Below are positions 35,901 to 48,878 of a stretch of 64,000 nt of DNA, piece after piece; positions within the stretch are counted from its first letter, which is position 1; each line of letters starts with the position of its first letter. Source of the DNA: Theobroma cacao (taxonomy: Eukaryota; Streptophyta; Magnoliopsida; Malvales; Malvaceae); contig NC_030858.1 in NCBI RefSeq assembly GCF_000208745.1, forward strand, positions 10,880,659-10,944,658, written 5' to 3'. The notes below the pieces were generated by a model. The model was not told where the DNA came from and searched no databases. It saw nothing but the letters and a program-made list of their open reading frames with translations. The position numbers and the translations under genes are program-made.

Positions 35901-37568
35901 GTATTTTGGTGCCATTGAGCACAACTTGATGAATATGAATACAGAATTTGGATGGCATCGTGGCAGTCATGGCAAGTTATCTTTGAGTTGGTCGTTATTT
36001 CTTTTTTGGTCTGCCTAACGAAATTAAACTTAATTAGGTGGCAAAGGGATGGAGAAATAAGTTTGTTAAATAGCACCAAAAATGTTGTTTGCAGAAAGAG
36101 TTTGACCAAACTTAGAACATGTAGCTGGTGTCTTCTGTTTACCCGCTTGGGAGTTGTCGGTTGCTTTCAGAAGATCTAGGCTTTAGCAACTTGAAAATGG
36201 TCCCAAGAAATTTCAGCCACTAGTTATCAAACCTTGCAACTATGAAAATCTAAAAATCCCGCCTTAGCTCATAGCCAATTCCGATAGGGCAAAACAAAAA
36301 ACCTTTTGAGAAAAGAAGAGGCCTGATTGATATGTCGTGGGATTGCACGAATCAAGAGGACAAAGTTTTGGTGCAAGCTTGGGAATTGGGGTTTATCCAG
36401 GAAGAAAGTGCGTTTGCCTCCTCTTTTCCAGATTAGATAAAAGGTTGAATGAATCGTCGACCATATCTAGAGTGAAGCACATCCCTGTTAAATAAGATTT
36501 CGGTGAAGTTTTTTACAGCAAGTTATCGAAGTTGTGAATTAAAAGACTGACAGAATTGAATAAATCAATAATATGCTAAAGATTAGCTGAAAAGATATCA
36601 TACCAATATTTACTTTTCATTTAATCATTTTAAGCTAGGAGCTTTATCACAAAATTAATCTAAACAAAAACACTTTACAAAAAAGAAATAATTTGACTAA
36701 TTAAATCAGTTTTGATGTTAATTGTGCTTTTCACTTTTATCTTTATTAAATTTCTCTACAAAAGAAATGGATGCCAATATAGAGTTCAGCAGTTCACATG
36801 AATGTGAAGACTACCCAACCCACTTTGGTTTTGGTTTTGGTTTCGATCAGATCAAAAGCCAGAAAGAAAGCTACTGAAAAGCTTTTCCAGGTAGAATTTA
36901 ATTAATACATCTCCTTACAATCAAAGCACTACTCTTGAAACATCTGGAAGTTAACTTTAGGCTAACAACCAGAAGTGATTTTGATGTAGCACGATACTCT
37001 TCCCCGTGAAAGACAGAAAAAGAAAAGGAGGGCTGCACTTTAACCTTCTTAAAGATTTCCAGGGTATAATTTCTGCCGAAAGTTTTTCTTGTAATTATTA
37101 CCACAGTTGAAAGTTGAAACTCCAAACCTAAAAGGGGAGTACCATGTATTCAAAGAAAAAGTTTGGGCCAATGAATCTAACATGTGATTTTTAAAATTAA
37201 ATCTAACATGTGTTTTATCAAAAAAAAATAAAAAGAAAAAATTGGCTTCACATCCAGCTGATTTAAATGCTTAAATTAAAATATATTAACAAAGAAATTT
37301 ATATATAGTATGCATCGATTAAAATTTGGAAGTTCAATTTCATCCTTTATCAATTCCTCACAATTTAGCTTTGCTTAGAAAAAAAACTAACAGAGATGTA
37401 GAAATTAAAAACTTGGAAAAGGGAAAGATCTAAGATGGAGCACAATCACCACTAAAAAATTAACTAGCTATAAGGTAATTAAACTTAAGATAATTATTTA
37501 TAGACAGTTCCATAATCTTTTTATTTTTTTTAATTTGATCCATGATTAATTTCAATAATTTATAATAA
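32916..37568. other. Intergenic DNA, no gene supported
   Basis: AT-rich apart from a GC-rich island at about 33050-33320. A short stretch at 35540-35790 (gaggtgtccatgaattaggtcc, ... ccagcgaacctaac) looks like another decayed transposon. At 35060-35150 a tRNA-like B-box (GTTCGAGTC) occurs without a convincing A-box. Open frames here (for example 33263-33550 and 35952-36179) have no recognised domain. Confidence 0.4.
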
Positions 37569-37592
37569 TTATATATATATGTGTGTGTGTGT
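37569..37592 (+). repeat. (AT)n(GT)n microsatellite
   Basis: A short alternating AT run passes directly into GT repeats. Confidence 0.85.
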
Positions 37593-37699
37593 ATTACAAA
37601 TATCAACAATCTTTAGAACAAATGTTAATATAGTTCATATTCCTAAAAGTTCATAAATAGATTTTCAATTGTTTTTTTATTTATACACAAATTCAAATA

Positions 37700-39260
37700 T
37701 CATTTCTAATGGTTCATATCAAAAAAAAATTCTAATACGAATAAATCTCATTATAATAGTATTCATATGTTATTTCTGAATACAAAATGAGTCATTTCAA
37801 AATATCTGACCTAATACAAAAATCACTTCACATAACAGAAAATGATTCACATTCCTCCTCGACATCATACAATGAAGCTCAGACTTCCGTTGATGCATCT
37901 AAATGAGTCAAACTTCCATAAAGGTTGCTACTCGCCAACTGCCCAAAGGTCCATACATCGTATACCTTATCCATGCACTAGATGGTTATGAACTCCTACT
38001 GATGAATCAAACGAGTCAAACTTTCATTGATCAAATCCAAAAGGCACATCAAATATATGCTTCGCTCATGTATCCAAAGAGGTCAAAAGTTATACTTTCA
38101 TATTCATTCATATTACAATAACTGATCATATTCAAAATGCCCAAAAACCAATCATATACCATTGCTGGATATCATTTTTGGTTCAGACGTTAAATTCCAT
38201 TAAAATGTTTCCAAAAATACATAAAAATACTTTAAAAGTCTACTTTATAGAATAATAATTTTTCAATAATTCAAAAGATTACTTATAATATCATAGTAGA
38301 TCAAATGCTATCAAAATGCTCTTAATATATTTTAAAATAACACATATTCATAAACGAGTTTAATACTTCATTTTCACTTTAAAACACAACTTCGATGATT
38401 CTAGTAGCTGAATCAGCTTTTAGACAAAACCAAAGAGAACTATATTGAATCAAAAACTTAACATAGTTGTTGTAAATATTGATAACCATGGTAAAAGCAC
38501 TGTAAAGAGAACTATTCTGATAAGATAAACTGAAAACTGAAGTTTTGGGATCATTTTAGCACCCTAAACATATGCTGGAAAGGTTTTGATACAAACTTAA
38601 TTGCCAACTAGGCAAAATTTGATAGATTCCAATAATCGAAGTAATATGTACAATGGAAACAATTAGGGCCAAATTGACGCATACCTTTTATAACTCAAAA
38701 GGTATGATAGTTACTAATGAACAGAACAAAACACATACCCCTTATACGTCAAATAATGATAACAGAACTTTAACAATAAGGCTAAAAAACAATCTCAAAC
38801 TTCAAAGACAAATAAGAGCAATAAAATTTGTCAATAGAATACTCAACTAAAGGATGAAGCCAACAAATCTTAGGGAATTAATTATACTTAGCCTCTCGCC
38901 TCAAAATCGAAATTGAGATCTCTTATAATCTCCAGAATTTTGTTTCAACATTAGACTTTCAAAATCAACTCCAAAACAGCAAAAACATTTCTAAAATATC
39001 ATATTCAAGTTTTCTGAACTTCTTAGCAGAATGGAAAACATTTTCTTTTCTGTTTCTATCTAGTTTAAGAGGTGGAGGAAGTATTTAAAGAGGTTTGGTA
39101 CTGATTCACTCATTCTAAAGGCTTAGAGAAAGACACCTAGCCATGAGATGTCAAAAGTTTTCCTAATTTGCTATGTATTCCTAAGTTTTCTTGATTTGTT
39201 ATTTACTCTTAAAATAATAGTAATTAAAAGCTAGACTTCTTAGAATTTTTAGTGTTACAT
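37700..39260 (-). repeat. Probable Ty3/Gypsy LTR, solo or fragment (left bound approximate)
   Basis: Read on the minus strand from 39260 the sequence begins TGTAACACT, close to the TGTAACACCC start frequent in Tekay/Del-type Gypsy LTRs. A minus-strand TATA-like CTCTTTAAATAC lies near 39085-39105. It is followed in that direction by long stretches without coding potential, as in an LTR. The left edge and target duplication were not found. It could instead be unrelated intergenic sequence. Confidence 0.38.
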
Positions 39261-39261
39261 T

Positions 39262-39345
39262 TAAGCAGTTTAATTTTAAAAGGTTTAAGCAGTTCAATTT
39301 TTAAAAAATTTAAGTAGCTCAATTTTTATAAGAAAGCCTTTGACG
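39262..39345 (+). repeat. Short tandem repeat, about 27-bp unit
   Basis: Three imperfect units each start tttaag(c/t)ag(t/c)t(c/t)aatttt and end in an A-rich spacer. They sit just outside the CACTA element. Confidence 0.7.
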
Positions 39346-39479
39346 GATGGGAGAGATCTAATAAATTTTGTCTGCTTGTTATTAAGAGGTCAATTCCTAT
39401 CACCTGTTAAGTGGACTTCTTGATACGACAAAAATAAAAGAATTCTTAACTGTATTAACATCACTACAAAAAAACAAGA

Positions 39480-39960
39480 CATTATCAACTGAAAATTCCG
39501 TTGTAATAGTTAAAATTTCGTCGGTATGTTACATTACCAACGAAAATACCGGTGAAAATTTTCATCGATATTCGATCAAAAATATTATGGTCAATAATGG
39601 CAAATCCGTCAATGATGAAATATTCCGTCGAAAAATTACTGATCGAATATTCCATCGATAATTTTGTCTGTCAATTTGTAGTCAGTAATGGGGCTATTTC
39701 GTCAGTAACATTATTGATGGAACTTAATCCATCGATAATTTTCATCAATGATTAACCACAGACAGATAGCCAACGAAACCGATTTTGAAGCTCACCAATA
39801 GTATCTATTGGCAATGGCTTCAAATCCGTCAGTATTCCGCTGGCATGGTGAATGAACTTCGTCAATAAAAGACAAATTCTATCAATAATTCTGTTGGTAA
39901 TTGATGAATTTCATTGGTAATTGATGAATTCCATCGATAATAACTGAAGAACCAACTTTT
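39480..39960. repeat. CACTA left subterminal repeats
   Basis: Many short direct and inverted copies of a (T/C)CCGTCG(G/A)TAAT-like 12-mer, in forms such as TTCATCGATAT and TCCATCGATAAT, fill this stretch. The right-hand counterpart is at 47040-47333 and 48879-48990. Confidence 0.75.
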
Positions 39961-40629
39961 TTTTGGGAAATTAAATTTTGTCTGGTTCATAATAAAATTA
40001 TTATATGATATTGTTATTGATAAAGTAAACATATAGCAAACATATATGCATATAAAAATATGAAAAAGTAATACAAATCATAATTAATAAAAAAATCCAA
40101 TGTAAACATATAATAATAATAATCCAAATAAGTATCCAATACAAAGCTCACTGAGGGGATGGGGTGGCTATTGTTGCTACTGCTGCTATGGTGGATGTGG
40201 CAAACCCGACTGTTGTGATGAGGAAGACTCGAAGGTGTCTGAAGGTGATAACCTGTTTGCAATGACCTCAAACAAGTTATTAATTCTACCCATTGACATC
40301 ATCAAGCTATAGACGTTACTAATTAATTGTCGATATCCCTCAAGCTCAGGCACAAGAGCCAGAGAAGGTCGTGCAACGTCAAGACCACAAGCAAACTTAG
40401 ACACCGCGTTTAGAGCTAAAAGTCTTGAAACAAGGACTCTAGTGCCAAATCCATAAACGTGGGTCCAAGTATTGTTGGGCCTTCTAATGGCCTCAATCCA
40501 TGCCTCATGATCAAACTCCGGCCGAATTGACAGCTCATCATCATACTTGTTCGAAAAAGTCGAAGTGTATGATTTCTTCAAATGGAAAAGCAATTAAAAT
40601 TATTAAGTTAATCGATAAGCAACATATAT

Positions 40630-40633
<4 letters not shown>

Positions 40634-40669
<36 letters not shown>
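40634..40669 (+). repeat. (AT)n microsatellite, left of the gap
   Basis: A nearly pure AT run preceded by acatatatattga and followed by aataacatacatattac, which ends at the N gap. Confidence 0.85.
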
Positions 40670-40672
<3 letters not shown>

Positions 40673-40685
40673 ACATACATATTAC

Positions 40686-40717
40686 NNNNNNNNNNNNNNN
40701 NNNNNNNNNNNNNNNNN
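40686..40717. other. Assembly gap (32 N)
   Basis: Thirty-two N bases. The sequence left of the gap (catatatattg, AT run, aacatacatattac) is repeated almost exactly to its right, which suggests a join artefact rather than missing unique sequence. Confidence 0.95.
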
Positions 40718-40724
40718 CATATAT

Positions 40725-40731
<7 letters not shown>

Positions 40732-40763
<32 letters not shown>
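40732..40763 (+). repeat. (AT)n microsatellite, right of the gap
   Basis: A second AT run preceded by catatatattgt and followed by aaacatacatattacttac. It is an apparent copy of the left one. Confidence 0.85.
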
Positions 40764-40767
<4 letters not shown>

Positions 40768-42025
40768 ATACATATTACTTACACAGATAGTCTTGGACAT
40801 GTTGTCCATAAATTCTTCGGTACCCTTCTGTTGCTTATAAATGCGTTCGAAGAGCTCAAAAAACTTCACTTGGCTCTGTTTTTCCTCGAACTGTAATCAT
40901 AAAAAGAGAATAAGAATACAAAATACATCATTGCATAATATCACAATCTTAACAATAAAAAGAATTGTATTATTAAAGTGAATGAATTTTGTAGTATTAA
41001 AAAAAAAACCATATACTATCCTCTTCTGATGTAGGGTGAAAGGCCAAAAACAACTAAGATATTTTGCAACGCTGTCATCCTTCTCTATCAGGTGGCTTTC
41101 CTTGGCCTTGTGTGACCGTGACTACCACTTGAGCATGGACCATACATTATCAATTATTTGGTCCCATACCTCAGCAATGATCCAAGGTCGCACCTTACCC
41201 TTCGTCAATAGGAGATCAACATGCATGCCGCCCACGTCCATCTTGGCCTTGTTGTGCTCATTCACTAATAAATCCTTAAGGTTGTCCTTGCAAATCTTCT
41301 CCCATATGGATCATACCTCCGTTGCATCTGCAATGGCCCATCTAAAAGATTTCTACATCCAAGAAAATATATATTAATACAAGAAATTATAATTGATATA
41401 CACTAATACTATGTCCTTATGTTACCTCGAATTTATGCCACATGTTATCCTTATGCTCTTGAGGAACCTACCTCTATGTCAACCAAGGTCCACTGAAGTT
41501 ACTCCTAATAATCAGCATAATCGTCATGGTAATGCCAATCTCCTCAAAAGTGCTATAAAATATACTTATTGTTAGTAAAACACATAAATTAATTAACTAA
41601 ATTAACTGCATATAATTAATGATCTAAATTGGAGTATAGGAAATTACCTTCCTCTGAGAAGATGCAGAAGTATCCATTGGTCCCAATGAGTCAAAGTTGG
41701 CAATAGGAGACTCGGCCCTCGACCCTTAGAGTGCGACATGCTGTTAGATGTAATTGTAGCGTTTAGAGTGAGGGTTCCTATTGGAGTAGTTGGACTCGAC
41801 ATCGGTACCTCTAACTGTACCTGAATATCTACCCCTAGAGTGAGACTCTATGGTTTAGGGGGAAGATGCGGCATAGGAGGTCGAGCAGTCGAAGGGCCAA
41901 CGTTATTGGCTTGTCTTTGATAGCCTTCCTTCATATTATTCTTCAGCTTAACCATGTCTATCCCGTAAAAAGAAAAACGTACAACTATTAGTATAACTAT
42001 CAAAAAAATAATAGGCATATAAACA

Positions 42026-45000
42026 TTAATTTAATTGTGAATAAATAAATATACAACATGATAAATATGATGAATGACCTTCATATAATTTTAATTTCAA
42101 AGTGCAAAAATTGCTTTCATACATTTTTTTACAAAACAAAAAACATTCATTAATCATGATCCAAAGAAGCGAACTGATTTTCTTTGTTCTCATCTTCATC
42201 ATCATAAATATCGTTTTCATCTTCTTCGTTTGATTATTCTCTGTCTCGTCGTATTCTCCTTCAACTTCATCATCTTGTTCATTACCTTCAACATCCATAA
42301 ACGTATTAACCTCTACATATTCACCACTAACAAGAATTGTATTATTGTTAAGGTCGATCAAAGTATGATCAAATCATGAATTGAAGGAAACTTCATATTC
42401 TTGATACACCCTTTCATATAGGTCAATCGTTTTCCCATCACTTTGCTCTTTATCCGTAATGGGAAATTAACTTTGAGCCTTCGTTTTAAGTACTACCCAC
42501 TAATTACGTCGATCTTTTTTGTTTGATGGATATGGAGTGTAGAACATTTGAGCTGCTTATTCAACTAAAACAAAAGGTCTCATTTGATATTTTTTGTTTA
42601 ATGACATGTCTCATGGTTGTTGACACCATTGTTCATCGTTTTACAATTGTGACCTTAATCCAATGTGTGAAACTTGTATCCATTGACGTAATACTTAGAA
42701 ACACCTTGCCATATGACCAAGACCATGAGACATGTCGACAACACGAGAATCAATTTGACTCGCATGTTGGACGACCTACGAAAAAGTTACATGGCTTTTA
42801 ATTATTTAAAGTATTAATTTAAAAAGAAACAAACAAACTTATTAAAGATAACTTACGTATTCTTTAAACAATGACAAAATGATACATCACAAGCTTTTTC
42901 CAATTCCTTATCGAAAATACCGTATTGTTCTCTTTTAACCATATCGTTGAACATCCTAGAGATAAAAGGAACATAAATCACAAATTACTACTATTCTCAA
43001 TTCACAATTTTCTAAATTATTAGTTAAACATATACTTATTTAGTGTACAGTAATATCTCCTCATAATTCCTTAATACATATAGTTCGGTAGCATAGAACT
43101 CATCCTCCTCTAGGTATCGACGTTTCTTGAGTTAACCTAAAAATCGATCGAGATAGATGAAAATCGATAGATAACTGACCGCATCAACCCCTCTGTCGTC
43201 ATCATTCTGTGGGACTCGATTCATTCTAGTTAGGATTATAGGTTCATAGTACATCAAATAAAACGATGATATTTCGTTGATGATATATGCATCGCAAATG
43301 GGCCCTTCCATAGGTGCTCAATTTTTCACCTTTTTTTTTAGATAATGTAAAAACAAAAAAAAATCAACATTTGTTTTCTGATTCTAATTGTCAAATTAAT
43401 AAAAAAAAATTTAATTACATGTGTGGTATGCAACCTCTTGAATGGATACATCCATCGATAATAAACTAGTCTTCCAACCTTAGCTTTATATGGCAAGTGG
43501 CTTAATAAATGCTCCATTGAGTCCAAAAAAATTGGGGGAAAATTTTTTTATAAATTGCAAATGGTTTCCATGATGTTTGCTTCCCATGCATTGATATGCT
43601 TAACACACAATTAGGTTGCACATAAATCATGAAAGAAATATGAGATCTCAACAATTGCACTACAAAAAGCATGAAGAACCATATCACGTAAAGCAATTGA
43701 GAACAAATGCTGCAAAAAAATATGACAATCATGACTTTTCATCCCATAAAATTTGCATTCCTGCTCATTCACACACTTTGCTATGTTAGAGACAAAACCA
43801 TCTGATAATTGTAACTATTTCACCCAAGCACACACAACTTTCTGTTGCTCCTTAGTCAAAGTGTATGAGACTTTTAGTTTAAAAAGTTTACCATTTTTTG
43901 CAATTAAGTGCAATTCTAACCGCCTGTAACACACCTCTAAATCACAACAAGCCTTGATGTTGTCTTTCATCTTTCTCAAAACATTCATAATCGTGTTGAA
44001 TATTTTGTTAAATACGTTATGCTCAATAAACATCACATCCAAGTTGTGATGAATGAGATTCATCTGTCAATACGATAACTCTCAAAATATGTTTTTCTTA
44101 GTCCAATAATGGGTTTGACAAAAACCCAGTAGCTTTTGATTGTCCACCTTTGTCCCACACGTGATATTTGGAATTGACTTTAATTGTTCCAAGATATTGG
44201 CACCGAATAATCAAGGAATTAGAAGGTCCTATTCAACACGTTTCTTAAATTTATCTCTTTGGTGACGAAAAGGATGATCCATCGACTAGAATTGCCGATA
44301 AAAATAATAATAAAAATAAGGCTTCCTCTTGTACTTCAAGAACAAACACTTTCCATGTTTCATGCAATATAAACATGATAAACATCCATGAGTGCGTCAC
44401 CCGGACAACATACCATATGCAAGGAAGTCATTAATGGTCCATGGAGTACTACTAGTATAACAAAATTTTGGCAAGTAAAGGCATCGTAATGACCACCCAT
44501 TCGTCCCATAAAGCTTTTGACTCATCTATCAGAGGTTGGAAGAACACATCAATTTTCTACTCTGGAGTTGTCCTCCCTTAGATGACCATACTAAGAAAGA
44601 TGTACAGTTGCTTCATGCACATCCACGGAAGTAAGTTATAGATAGTGAGCATTATTGGCCAAATAGAATACGGTTCGTTGTTGGCCCGAATGGACTAAAA
44701 CCATCTGAACATAAACCGAGTTTGACGTAACGAGACTCAAAGGCAAAAGACTAATTTGTGCGATTAAAATGTTACCAAGCCTCACCATCAACAAGATGCC
44801 TAAGTACTCCATTAAATTGGTGTGTGGCATGCCATGTCATGTTTTCTACAATTTTGCTAGACAGGTCTAGCCTTTGCAATCTTGGGATTAGTAGAAAGTA
44901 TCGCGAAATCTTGTAAGGAATTTTTCTTATCCTTTTCTCTCTTTGATTTATTCGATTTATACTGAGGATGACCACAACATGGACAATAAGACAACTCAAA

Positions 45001-45720
45001 ATATTCATTATAAAACAACATGCAATTATTCTTACATGAATGAATTCTAAAAGTTGAGCCCAAGTTCCTTCAGGTGTATCTTCATTCTATAGAAGTTTTT
45101 CGATAATGATTCATCCGATGGCAACATCTCTTTCACTAGATGCATTAGACGACTAAAGCATGCCTCACTCATTTTAAACTCTAACTCCATATACAATAAT
45201 TGGAACATAGTTGATAGTTTTTTGTTCTTATCACATTTGACCCACAAAGTTGCATCGGCATCATTTAACAACAAAAAAAAAGAATGCAGCACTTGGATTT
45301 GGATCTTTAAGAAAGATCGGTTCCTCTCAAGTCTTACCGTTAAACTAAAACTTCAATAGTAAAGTATCCATAACCATTTCAACATATGGATTTTCTACTA
45401 TGACTTCAATAACAACTTCGTTGAACTCACCAATAAAAATGTGCCAATGATTGGCCGGCATGGAATGATTCATCATATGCATCCCATATTGTGTACGCAT
45501 TGGTAAACCCTTTATGAAATAGGTCTTCTCGAACCTTTTCAACAACCAAGAACTTGTTATTCATACATTGAGAGCAAAGACATCTAATCTTATTCTCAAT
45601 CACATATCTTGGTCGACTGAAAACAAATGAAATAAATTCATCTACACCATTCACAAATTTTGCCCTAAGAAATCCACTTGAATCCACTTAAGAATACATC
45701 CAACTCCTATCTCGTTCCAT
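42026..45720 (-). pseudogene. TNP2-like CACTA transposase
   Basis: The start is the ATG at 45718-45720 (MERDRSWMYS, then an in-frame stop). The transposase-associated domain follows with FVNGVDEFISFVFS and IRCLCSQCMNNKF. TNP2/Transposase_21 blocks are next: IHSCKNNCMLFYNEYFEL, YCPCCGHPQYKS, YFLLIPRLQRLDLSSK and MTWHATHQFNGVLRHL (about 44636-45292). Then come HNLDVMFIEHNVFNKI (43815-44063) and HLPYKAKVGRLVYYRWMYPF (DUF4218-like, 43338-43526). A VSKYYVNGYKFHTLD block (DUF4216-like, near 42690) and an acidic tail (42100-42361) end it. Many stops and frameshifts rule out a functional product. It would have recognised the element's own termini. Confidence 0.85.
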
Positions 45721-47333
45721 TCTGAGGAAAATATTATGATATCGTCCGTTAGCAAATGTTAACACAAACATCAATTGAAAACAAAAACCAAATTAAACAC
45801 AGGAATTAATTGATTCTATATTATTATTAATTATATTAATTGCTTAATTACTTATAACACAATACATTAGTAAATTAACTAAATTATTTATTTAACTTAT
45901 AATCCTAAACCTTAATAATTAATTTAAATATTTTTTAAATTAAATAATATTAATAATTTAATTAATTGCCTAATAACTAAAACATTGTTCAATTCAAGTA
46001 GTCAAATTGTTTAATTAATTGAATGAAACCTTAATTAATTTAAATATTTTTTAAATTAAATAATATTACTAATTTAATTAATTACTTAATAAATAAGACA
46101 TTTTTTCAATTCGAGTAGTTAAATTATAATTAATTTAATAAAACTTTAATTAATTTAAATATTTCTTGAATTTTACTAATTTTAATAATTTAATTAATTG
46201 CTTATTTAACTAAATTATTTAATTAACTCATTAACATCTTCACTAATTTAAATATTTTTAAATTTTAATAATATTACTAAATTACTTAATTGCTAATTAC
46301 TAAAACATTGTTTGCATATGATAATTAGTTAAATTATTTCATTAATTTCATAAAATCTTAATTATTTAAATAATTATAAATTTTACTATATTTACAAAAT
46401 TAATTAAACCTTAAAAATCATATGTGAAAGCTAAGGAAAGCACACACAATACCAACAGATTACACAACAATACCAATAGTTAAGGAAAAATCATATTTTC
46501 AACAGAATACATCTCAACAATAGATTAAACACATTACCATGAATTAACATTTTCATCACAATTAATGAAAATCTGAATATCTGATTACAACAACAACATT
46601 TCCATCACAATACCATTAATCAACAACATATTACAAGAACAACATTATTTTCATCACAATCAACATATAGAAAATCTGAAATCAAAACCCTAAATGTAAA
46701 AATCCCATGGTAGAAATAAAGCTTACCCACTGGGCTTTGAAACTACCACTAACGAGAGCAAAATGGGCAACAAAATCAGTGAAATCCAACGGCTAAAGCT
46801 TCACCAAAAATGAACGGTAGTAACTCCGTGGGGAGAGCAAAATCGATCGGCAACCTTGGGTAGAGCAATTGGAGGAGGGGCGGAAGGGCTAAGCTAGACA
46901 GGCGAATGGTCGAAAGGGTTAGGTCAGACGAATGGAAGGGTAGTGCAACAAGGCTGTAGGCATGAAGGAGGGAAGGACAAAGAGATGAGAGAGAGGAAAA
47001 GAGAGCTGGGAGAAATGGGGGAAAGAAAGGCGCTCGAGAATTTTAATTAAACTCGCCAACATAATTTTTCGTCAATAAATTTTTTTTAAATGTCAATGGA
47101 AATTTTATCAGCAAATTGGTCGATAAACTTACTAACTTTTTAAATTGGATTACCGACAGAATGTTCATCAATAATTTAGTCGATAAACTTACAATCTTTT
47201 TAAATTAGATTACTGATCAAATTTTCATCAACAATTCGGTCGACAATTTGACAACATTACTAACAAGGTATTCCAATGGTACATTGGTCGATAAATTTCA
47301 TCAGGAAAGCCATTGCCAATGGATTTGTTCCAT

Positions 47334-48878
47334 TGATAACTCTATGATACAGAGTTATTTGAGCTTAATTTCGATAATAATTTAGTTTAGTTCTTGTAGT
47401 AATGTATAGAAATTAGTATATTTTATTTAATTATTTTAAATTAGTTAGTTTAGGTAAATCAATCTAATCTTGGTTAATTTTATGCTTAATTTTGTGTTAA
47501 TGTGGTTAAGATAGGTTGTTATTGATTTATTTGTACTCTTCTAGGTGTTTGAAAGAAGAATTTTAGTAAAAGAAGGAGAGCAATTTCGAGGTACAGACTT
47601 GTACTGCATATATTTTATTATTTCAGTCATAACTTTCTCTACAGAGCTTCAAATGAAGAGATTCTTAAACCATTGGAAAGATAAGAGAAAAATCTACAAC
47701 TTTTATGTTTACCAATTTGCCCAGTTCAGCTTTTATGATGGTCAAAAATCTTGTTGAAGTTGATATACTGTAGTAGTCCTAGAGCAATTGCGATTTCTGT
47801 TAATTAATTGGGCGAGGCTGTGACTTACATAGTCTGATAAGGACATCCCAGCTGAAATTGATTTTTTTTTTCACCCGACTTGGCTTAACTTTAAAACCTA
47901 TAAAAACAACCTTTTAGAAGACTTGAGGAGAGAGAAGGAAAAACACGAAATTGACATCTACGAGTCAAGCCACAAAGTAATTGAAGCTAAGAAGAATTTG
48001 TAGGATTCAAGGAGATTTGGAGATCAAGAATACAATTCTTGAGTTTTTCTATATTTGCTTTTATTCTCTTATTTTCTTGGTTTTGTTTTTAATATTTAGA
48101 TTTTATTCAATGATGATGTGTGACTTGATAGGGAACTAAATTTTTAATCTAAAATTATGATTGAACTCAATATATAGCCTAAATTATTTATCTCTCTTTT
48201 ACTTATATTTGATAGATTTAAGTTGTTTATTTTATTCTGTTCTTAATGCTTATAGTTGACTGGCCACCAATTAGATTGAATTGGAAACCTAGATTAAACA
48301 TTGACAAAGGAGATTTAGGTAGACCTTGAATAAAATAGCGTATGATCGAATACACTTAGTGGATTATGTGGTTTGATTTGCATATAGGGTAGACATACAC
48401 TTATAAGCCATACGTAGCCAAAATTAGAATACAAACTTAATGAATCTTTCTTTAATATAATTTGCATAGACATACAGTAAATTAATTGGGAAAGGTATTT
48501 TTATAAGAAACTCAACAGAGACTTGTAATTATTTTAGGACTCTAGGTTAGCAACTTAATCTATTAAATTGAGTTAAGAGAGAGAGAGAGACAATAATTAG
48601 ATGAAGAATTGAGGGATATCATAATCTTAGGTCTGGTAGTCATTCATATTTAATAAAGTAAATTTGCTTATAGATTTTAGATTAAGTTTTAGTTTTCATT
48701 ATTAGTTATTAATTTAAATTTCCCTTTTTAATTTTAATTGTTTAGATAAAATTAAGGTGTGTTAATTTTAGTAGTTAACTGTAAGGATTAATTCAATTAT
48801 CTGTAGGATCGACACTCTACTCATCTGTATATTATCTTTGTGATACGTACACTTGCGTGAGTAGAAAATTCAACAATA
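47334..48878 (+). repeat. Probable solo Ty3/Gypsy LTR inside the CACTA right end
   Basis: This block interrupts the CACTA subterminal repeats. It starts TGATAACTCTATGATACAG, has a plus-strand TATA-like CCTATAAAAAC (TATAAAA at 47899-47905), and ends with CTTGCGTGAGTAGAAAATTC...AACAATA, in the style of Athila/Tat-type LTR ends ('GATACGTGCACTTGCG'). TCCAT stands on both sides (47329-47333 and 48879... read as 48879-48883). The CACTA motif itself contains TCCAT, so this 5-bp match could be chance. There is no internal coding region, hence solo. Confidence 0.5.

Larger units (their letters stand above)
40186..41955 (-). pseudogene. CACTA-encoded plant transposase (Ptta/En/Spm type)
   Basis: A likely start is the ATG at 41953-41955 (MVKLKNNMKEGYQRQ), followed by a proline-rich stretch. 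Read leftwards, later blocks include VWDQIIDNVWSMLKW, KAKESHLIEKDDSVAKYL, then MKFFELFERIYKQQKGTEEF, then DDELSIRPEFDHEAWIEAI and NNTWTHVYGFGT. This is the block order of the plant transposase Ptta/En/Spm family, which accompanies TNP2 in CACTA elements. The reading ends at a TAG at 40186. Frames are broken by stops, by probable introns and by the AT-repeat/N gap at 40634-40763. Confidence 0.75.
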
